11,851 nucleotides of DNA from Chloroflexota bacterium (GTDB taxonomy: Bacteria; Chloroflexota; Dehalococcoidia; Lucifugimonadales; Lucifugimonadaceae), in the NCBI GenBank assembly GCA_002730795.1, contig PCAX01000035.1:11481-23331 (forward strand). Direction: 5' to 3'. A program made the position numbers and the translations under genes. Below are positions 7,183 to 11,851 of the stretch, piece by piece; position 1 is the first letter of the stretch; each line of letters begins with the position of its first letter. The notes beneath the pieces were generated by a model. The model was not told the DNA's origin. It worked only from the letters and a program-made list of their open reading frames with translations, and did not search any database.

Positions 7183-10100
7183 TTAATTTCTGCTATATAG
7201 TTTAGATATATTAATAACTGTGGTGTCCCGTATAACGGCAAATAAAACAAAAACTAATATTATCGCAGATATAAAAATTAGAACAAACACAAGTGGTATC
7301 CAGTCAATTTGCAATATATAGGGAGGTAACAGTTTTTCACCAAAATAAGAACGTGTCACAGAATTCAAGGTAATAATACTGGTAAACAGACCAGATACAA
7401 CGCCTCCTAAAACCCCAAAAACAACTATAACTAAGTTTTCCATCAACAAGATCCTAGTCCGTCTAATTTTACCTACACCTATTGAATTAAAAAGTGTCGA
7501 TTCTTTCAACATTTCTTTCGTGTGAGTCTTCATGAAACTGACATATGCTAAAACCAAGGTTGAAAGACCTATCCACAATGCGATTTGGGACATAACATTC
7601 CATCCGGCTACCGTTAGCGGATCGATCGATAATCCATCCAATCTCTGTTCTTGATCCATAATTCGATCGGATTTGAAGACATCATTTATGTTGGATAAAA
7701 TGTTTGGTCGTTTAGTATGGTCTATATCCACGAAAATTTCGTTAGGACTGGAATATGTCAACCCTCTAAGTTCAATAAAATCTAGTACAGCGTCCACATC
7801 CAATATAACAAATGGGCTTCGATTTGGGTTCATAGTTGGAAAATATTGGGTTGTTCCTACTGGTTTAAGGGGTACATATCCTCCATTAACTTCAGCTACA
7901 AAAATGTCGTCACCGTTAATCCCAGTGGTATCAGAAAAATTTTGTGATGTTAATACTGGAATAAAACCCCCCGTAAAAGTTCGATAAATACCACGTATAC
8001 CAGTATCAGTTCCTTTATCTAAATGAATTTTCCCAATGGTATTACCCTTAAAACCCACTTGTTCCTTCTCATGAATCGTTGTAAAAAATACATCGATACC
8101 ATTTGATGTTGGCAATCCAGTCCAAAGTTCTTCTTTTTCAAAATCTATTACAGGTGATTGCTCATTATTTTTTTTCACTAACACGTCATCGATAAACCAC
8201 GTTGTCGGGTATCCTCCATCTAATGAAACCTGCATGTAGGTCTGTAGTGACACAATTTCTATCGGATGAGTAGCAGTTTCTGGTATATCCGTTTCCAAAT
8301 ATGTCCATTCTTCAGGTATTTGCCCAAGTGTGACCGTAAATTGTCTGTCATTAGCATCTCTCAGAACAATCCAAAAAAAATGATCCTCAACATAAGGGTC
8401 CTGTTTTGTCCATGCACCAATTTTGGTAGACATCAGAGGCAATTCTATCGAGGTAGGTATACTAGAAACTGAAATTTTTGACATCAATTGGGGTAAAGAA
8501 TATTCGGAAAAATCATCTCTGAACCAAGATATTCCGGCAAATTGCGTTGGTTGGATGCCTAGTAAATCAAAATTAATCCCGGAACCCGTAGTCCCAATTT
8601 TTCCCGACAACCTTAAAGCAGTAGAAAAAGATTTTACGCCATTGATTGCTTCAATTGATTTAATGTTTTCAAAAGTGATACCTGTGTTGGGTCTCGTTGA
8701 AATTATCCTGATTGAACTTCCATTATCATAAAGTATTTGTTCATAGCTACTTTGCCTAAGTGTGTAGGTTAAACTACCTGCTACGACCGTCAAACCAGTC
8801 GTCAACATAATTAAAATCATTGGCCAGCTATACCAAAAAGAGTTTCTGGACAATCTGTAGAGTGCAATAATCTCGGGGACAGGCATCCGATTACTCCAAA
8901 AATACAATAGACTTGCGGCAAAAATAGAAAAAATTCGTAATAAAATAAATGTACACACTATTATGAAAATTGCAGGAGAAATTAACAGCACGGGGTCTAA
9001 TGTTAAATCTCCAGTGTTTTTGAAGTTCAAGAGGACTCTTGAGTCCATCTCCCACCATATGATAACCCCAAAAATTATGACAAAAATATCCACAAAATAT
9101 TTTTGGAAAAAGGGACGGGTGTTTGGTCTTTGGTTCATATAGGTAACCGTCCCTAAATGTAAAGCTTTGTACATTACCGCTATAAAAACACTAAAAAAGG
9201 CAACCAAAAAATATCCTAAAAACCATACGATTTCGTAATAAAAAGGTACTGAAAGGTTTCGACCATGAAGTATCGACTTCATAACAGGTAATGAGTCAAT
9301 AACATTCACAAAAATCATCGCAAATAAAATACCCACAATTGAGGGTATTACCACAACTGGAATTAATTCGCAGCATTTCAAAATTATTATTGTTTTAGTA
9401 GACATCCCTCTATTACGGAGCATAATGTTTTGACTGGTGTTTTTCCTAATCATTAAATCTAAAATCATTAACAAGTAATAAACGATAACGGACAAGGCGA
9501 TAGATCCTATCAGGAGACTAGGTAGCGTTAGCATTACCATGCGGGATTGATTTTTTTTTACGCGTGCCTCCGGGCCAATCATTACAGAAGAACGAGGCAA
9601 TATTAAATTCACCCGCCTCTCAAATTTTGAAAATTTGTTGACCAAATCGGAGGGACGTTGCAAAATAAGTTTTTCTTTATCGAAAAACAATATTTCAGTG
9701 AAATTAATTGGCAGTCCAGCGTTTAATGAAGACAAACCTTTCAACATCATTCCTGAACCGACAAAAAGCATCAATGGTGGTTCTCTTCCAGCAAATTCTT
9801 GAGGTGGAGTGGGGGCTAATATTGTTTCAATGCTATCGAGCCAATATTCGTCATTCCGATCTTGTTCCGTAAATATCCCAGTAATCTTTACCTGTAATTC
9901 CCCAAACTTACTAATTTCTGGAGTAACACTAAGTAAATCGCCAGATGTTAGTTCTACCAACTTATCTTTTTGCCTAAAACTAGAACGCCCTACGTATATA
10001 GCTGCCTCTACAGTAACCACTTCTCCATTTTTACTGATAGAAGCACTTGGGGGAATTCCTTGTATGAAATCAACGTGGTTCCCGAAACCGTCTAGTTCTT

Positions 10101-10479
10101 GAAAATGAGCCCTCGAAGCAGATGGCATTACATCCTGGGTATTTTTGGAAAATCCCCAAAAGTGTGGACCACTTTTCATTCTGGTCGACCTAGTTTTAAT
10201 TAATGAACCCATTTGATCATCAACAGCATCATTAAGAGATTTCGATATGTCAGAAAGCTCATTTGTTTGAAGAGGGATCCAATTACTGTTCACCTGAATA
10301 TTACTTCTGGAGCTCCCTAAACGATGAACAACATCTTCCATCCCGATTATTTCAAGCGATTTAAGATACAAATATCCTGTCGAAATAGTAAAAATTAATA
10401 AGAAACACGCTAGGGCCAAACCGATAACAAATTGAAAATCGTTTTTAGTTGACAGTATGACATAACGAAAAATTTGCAT
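7183..10479 (-). CDS. Large FtsX-like ABC transporter permease with embedded beta-sandwich-like region
   Basis: 1098 residues with ten predicted membrane segments: about 17-39, 316-344, 363-395, 412-438, 460-476, 497-528, 548-572, 962-983, 1012-1038 and 1060-1083. The layout is a duplicated FtsX/MacB-type unit: one helix, a large extracytoplasmic domain (40-315), a helix cluster, a second large domain (573-960) and three closing helices. MLRNRGMS (353-360) and LFNSIGVGKIRRTRILLMEN (996-1015) resemble the cytoplasmic loops that contact the ATPase in this superfamily. Within the second domain, 679-770 (KIGAW...VLRDAND...WTYLE...WFIDDVLV) has the look of a carbohydrate-binding-type beta sandwich. 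No ATP-binding subunit is encoded in the window. The ATG lies five bases after the upstream lipoprotein gene and has no clear SD. The transported or extracted substrate is unknown; it may be a lipoprotein- or envelope-related ABC system. Confidence 0.85.
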   Translation of the reverse strand: MQIFRYVILSTKNDFQFVIGLALACFLLIFTISTGYLYLKSLEIIGMEDVVHRLGSSRSNIQVNSNWIPLQTNELSDISKSLNDAVDDQMGSLIKTRSTRMKSGPHFWGFSKNTQDVMPSASRAHFQELDGFGNHVDFIQGIPPSASISKNGEVVTVEAAIYVGRSSFRQKDKLVELTSGDLLSVTPEISKFGELQVKITGIFTEQDRNDEYWLDSIETILAPTPPQEFAGREPPLMLFVGSGMMLKGLSSLNAGLPINFTEILFFDKEKLILQRPSDLVNKFSKFERRVNLILPRSSVMIGPEARVKKNQSRMVMLTLPSLLIGSIALSVIVYYLLMILDLMIRKNTSQNIMLRNRGMSTKTIIILKCCELIPVVVIPSIVGILFAMIFVNVIDSLPVMKSILHGRNLSVPFYYEIVWFLGYFLVAFFSVFIAVMYKALHLGTVTYMNQRPNTRPFFQKYFVDIFVIIFGVIIWWEMDSRVLLNFKNTGDLTLDPVLLISPAIFIIVCTFILLRIFSIFAASLLYFWSNRMPVPEIIALYRLSRNSFWYSWPMILIMLTTGLTVVAGSLTYTLRQSSYEQILYDNGSSIRIISTRPNTGITFENIKSIEAINGVKSFSTALRLSGKIGTTGSGINFDLLGIQPTQFAGISWFRDDFSEYSLPQLMSKISVSSIPTSIELPLMSTKIGAWTKQDPYVEDHFFWIVLRDANDRQFTVTLGQIPEEWTYLETDIPETATHPIEIVSLQTYMQVSLDGGYPTTWFIDDVLVKKNNEQSPVIDFEKEELWTGLPTSNGIDVFFTTIHEKEQVGFKGNTIGKIHLDKGTDTGIRGIYRTFTGGFIPVLTSQNFSDTTGINGDDIFVAEVNGGYVPLKPVGTTQYFPTMNPNRSPFVILDVDAVLDFIELRGLTYSSPNEIFVDIDHTKRPNILSNINDVFKSDRIMDQEQRLDGLSIDPLTVAGWNVMSQIALWIGLSTLVLAYVSFMKTHTKEMLKESTLFNSIGVGKIRRTRILLMENLVIVVFGVLGGVVSGLFTSIITLNSVTRSYFGEKLLPPYILQIDWIPLVFVLIFISAIILVFVLFAVIRDTTVINISKLYSRN

Positions 10480-10484
10480 TATTA

Positions 10485-11135
10485 CTATAAAGGTTTAGAT
10501 GATTGAATGATCTTTTTACATTCATCCAGAATTTGATCCGAATGTTTTTCAACAGGTTTACTTTCAACAGAGTAGGTTTGAACTGCACATCTGACATAAA
10601 ATGAATCTCTTTCAGATGGATGGAATATATAATAAACACTAAAAACATCGCTGTACATTACATTAGATTCCACAGTCTCAGTTACAAATTTATGTCTAAA
10701 GAACCCAATTTTTTTTGATTCTTGATTAATATATTCGGAGTTTTTATAAGATGTTAATATGTTGTGATTAGAAATTTCTTTATCATTTTTATCAATTTGT
10801 TTTATAACCAAATCAATTAAATTATTATTTTTATTTGATGCTAGATCCAAATGATCAAAAAGATACTGTGCCGAAAAAATTCTAATAGCACCATCTGAAA
10901 AATATAGTTCTTCTGGGCCTTCTTCCTTTATTTCAACTGCATTTATTGTTTTATTAGTCTCTTTATGAACAAGACTTTGTGGTATGACTAATAATCTTTT
11001 TGGAACCGAAAATTCATATCCTATTTCATCATTAACGATAGTCTTATACCCTTCAGGCGGAGGTGATTGAAAAACTAAATTAGATGAACAAGCTAAACTG
11101 GGAAGGAATAATAATAATAAAAAAATCTTTTTCAT
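10485..11135 (-). CDS. Small probable lipoprotein of unknown function
   Basis: 216 residues. The N-terminus MKKIFLLLLFLPSLACSS is a short lipoprotein-type signal: two lysines, a hydrophobic run at 4-12, and Cys16 preceded by Ser-Leu-Ala. The -3 position is Ser rather than Leu, so the lipobox is imperfect, though the shape is convincing. The mature part begins with a Ser/Pro-rich linker, then YEFSVPKRLLVIPQS, which recalls the first strand of small PsbP/Mog1-like secreted domains; this likeness is weak. A Cys pair near the C-terminus (RCAVQT...DECKK) could form a disulfide. TAGGG lies just before the ATG and overlaps the stop of the upstream NHL remnant. The gene ends five bases before the permease start, so it may serve as an extracytoplasmic partner of that permease. 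AT content and Asn/Lys use are higher than in the housekeeping genes. Confidence 0.75.
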   Translation of the reverse strand: MKKIFLLLLFLPSLACSSNLVFQSPPPEGYKTIVNDEIGYEFSVPKRLLVIPQSLVHKETNKTINAVEIKEEGPEELYFSDGAIRIFSAQYLFDHLDLASNKNNNLIDLVIKQIDKNDKEISNHNILTSYKNSEYINQESKKIGFFRHKFVTETVESNVMYSDVFSVYYIFHPSERDSFYVRCAVQTYSVESKPVEKHSDQILDECKKIIQSSKPL

Positions 11136-11141
11136 AATACC

Positions 11142-11307
11142 CTATTTATTTTTTTGAGATTTTTTATATATTTGAACTCTTTGGCTACATGAGTCTGTTA
11201 TAAATAAATTACCTTGTGTATCAGAGTATATGTAAGTAGGTTGCCAAAATCTTTTTTATTGTTCGAAATTCTCCCATTTGAGACTTATTATCTAATGTTT
11301 CTAATAG
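11142..11307 (-). pseudogene. C-terminal remnant of an NHL-repeat protein
   Basis: On the minus strand, bases 11255-11142 encode a peptide ending QPTYIYSDTQGNLFITDS, CSQRVQIY, KKSQKNK and a TAG. This is a clear NHL beta-propeller repeat pattern (P-x-hydrophobic, D-x-x-GNLF-hydrophobic-TDS, x-RVQIY). The frame has a TAA at 11258-11256. Removing one base from the A6 tract (11252-11257 on the plus strand reads T6) joins it to a frame encoding DNKSQMGEFRTIK, which supplies the GEF that often precedes an NHL repeat. That upstream frame hits a TGA at 11310-11308. The rest of the propeller is absent because the tRNA gene starts at 11347. The stop lies six bases before the lipoprotein ATG, so the lost gene was once the head of that cluster. 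Whether the frameshift is natural or a sequencing error cannot be told here, but the truncation is real either way. Confidence 0.5.
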
Positions 11308-11346
11308 TCAAAAATACAGGGTAAGTTCTCTAGTTTGATCCCTCTA

Positions 11347-11423
11347 TGGTGGGCCCGCTGTGACTCGAACACAGGACCTCTACTTTATCAGAGTAGCGCT
11401 CTAACCAGCTGAGCTACGGGCCC
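11347..11423 (-). tRNA. tRNA-Ile (anticodon GAT), CCA encoded
   Basis: A complete 77-base cloverleaf on the minus strand. The acceptor is GGGCCCG paired with CGGGCCC, the D arm GCTC/GAGC, the anticodon stem CTACT/AGTAG with loop CTGATAA (GAT at 34-36), the variable loop AGGTC, the T arm CTGTG/CACAG with loop TTCGAGT, the discriminator A, and an encoded CCA. All stems are perfectly paired. tRNA-Ile(GAT) is the usual tRNA of 16S-23S spacers, which agrees with the 16S 3' end upstream on the same strand. Confidence 0.97.
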
Positions 11424-11426
11424 CCT

Positions 11427-11471
11427 AGGGCGGTGCCGGCAGGTTAAACTAATTAATATATAAACCGCCCT
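11427..11471 (-). other. Stem in the 16S-tRNA spacer, directly 5' of tRNA-Ile
   Basis: AGGGCGGT (11427-11434) and ACCGCCCT (11464-11471) are an exact 8-base inverted repeat with a mostly AT-rich loop. In the transcript the stem ends four bases before the tRNA 5' end. It could be an RNA processing stem for rRNA/tRNA precursor maturation; it is not followed by a U-run. Confidence 0.5.
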
Positions 11472-11506
11472 GGTCTCAATTATATATCTACTAGAATCTC
11501 ACGGAT

Positions 11507-11525
11507 AAAAAAGCCCTTTTAGGAC
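11507..11525 (-). terminator. Possible intrinsic terminator inside the spacer
   Basis: On the minus strand GTCCT, a three-base AAA loop and AGGGC can form a five-pair stem (one G-U pair), followed directly by six T. It lies between 16S and tRNA-Ile. The stem is short, so it may act weakly, as a processing site, or not at all. Confidence 0.3.
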
Positions 11526-11542
11526 AACTGAACAGTGAATAG

Positions 11543-11568
11543 AAAAAACCTTTGTTTCGAAGTTTTTT
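11543..11568 (-). other. AT-rich spacer hairpin
   Basis: On the minus strand the A-run plus CTT (11568-11560) pairs with AGG plus a T-run (11551-11543), giving nine pairs, mostly A-U with one G-U, and an eight-base loop. It is low in stability. The perfect palindrome ATGTTTAAACAT lies upstream in the same spacer at 11626-11637. Confidence 0.3.
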
Positions 11569-11717
11569 TTGCCGTTATAAAGCGACCATTATCGATAAAC
11601 CGTACCCGAGGCGAGCCCCTTCTACATGTTTAAACATTTTCACGTAAATACACGAGAATCTCGCTTCAAGCCTCACATAGAGTTTTATCAATCGCCTTTT
11701 CCATTTAGGTAAGTTCT

Positions 11718-11738
11718 TTTGACAGAAATTCCGTCAAA
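11718..11738 (-). other. Hairpin just after the 16S 3' end
   Basis: On the minus strand TTTGACGG (11738-11731), a five-base loop AATTT and CTGTCAAA (11725-11718) form an eight-pair stem with one G-U pair. It starts 13 bases after the 16S 3' end and is the best-formed structure of the spacer, suggesting a role in 16S 3' processing. Confidence 0.5.
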
Positions 11739-11745
11739 TTTACAT

Positions 11746-11851
<106 letters not shown>

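Noticed and set aside
7673..10102. Several plus-strand open frames opposite the permease gene (7673-7987, 8266-8472, 8423-8731, 9809-10102)
   Set aside because: All lie fully within the 1098-residue permease, whose membrane pattern and continuous frame are clear; none shows a ribosome site or recognisable domain.
10445..10648. 67-residue minus-strand frame across the lipoprotein-permease junction
   Set aside because: It overlaps both genes in another frame, and the lipoprotein signal peptide and permease start explain the region.

Overview
The window looks like a chromosomal segment from an AT-rich member of the Chloroflexota, most plausibly a free-living Dehalococcoidia / SAR202-type lineage. 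This placement is an inference. It rests on the gene order two-domain GNAT – R3H/SpoIIIAA-like ATPase – tmk, on a very large ten-helix FtsX-type permease with a beta-sandwich-like insert, and on a 16S rRNA gene not followed by 23S, all of which I associate with that phylum. No mobile element, CRISPR array or phage gene is visible.

Positions 1-6469, plus strand: a compact run of housekeeping genes. It opens with the 3' end of enolase, followed 24 bases later by type I GAPDH. A 162-base gap with a possible promoter and leader structure precedes pdxS and pdxT, the two subunits of the PLP synthase. Then come a degenerate two-domain GNAT-like protein, an R3H-domain ATPase and thymidylate kinase. 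From pdxS on, genes overlap or almost touch, except for a 19-base gap before the ATPase. The ATPase very probably starts at a CTG codon behind a perfect GGAGG, 27 codons upstream of the first ATG/GTG/TTG start in its frame.

Positions 6470-6648: a short gap between convergent gene sets, with only a small hairpin.

Positions 11307-6649, minus strand: an accessory envelope-type cluster, read from right to left. It holds the decayed C-terminal end of an NHL-repeat protein, a small probable lipoprotein, a 1098-residue FtsX-like permease with no ATPase partner in the window, and a Nudix hydrolase. The close spacing (about 6, 5 and at most 39 bases) suggests co-transcription.

Positions 11347-11851, minus strand: the 3' end of 16S rRNA, a spacer rich in hairpins, and tRNA-Ile(GAT) with encoded CCA. 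Where 23S rRNA would normally follow there is instead the NHL remnant and the lipoprotein gene, so the rRNA operon is split here.

Functionally, enolase, GAPDH and PdxS meet at glyceraldehyde 3-phosphate, which is both the GAPDH substrate and one of the PdxS substrates. The right half is less understood and holds the more unusual material.
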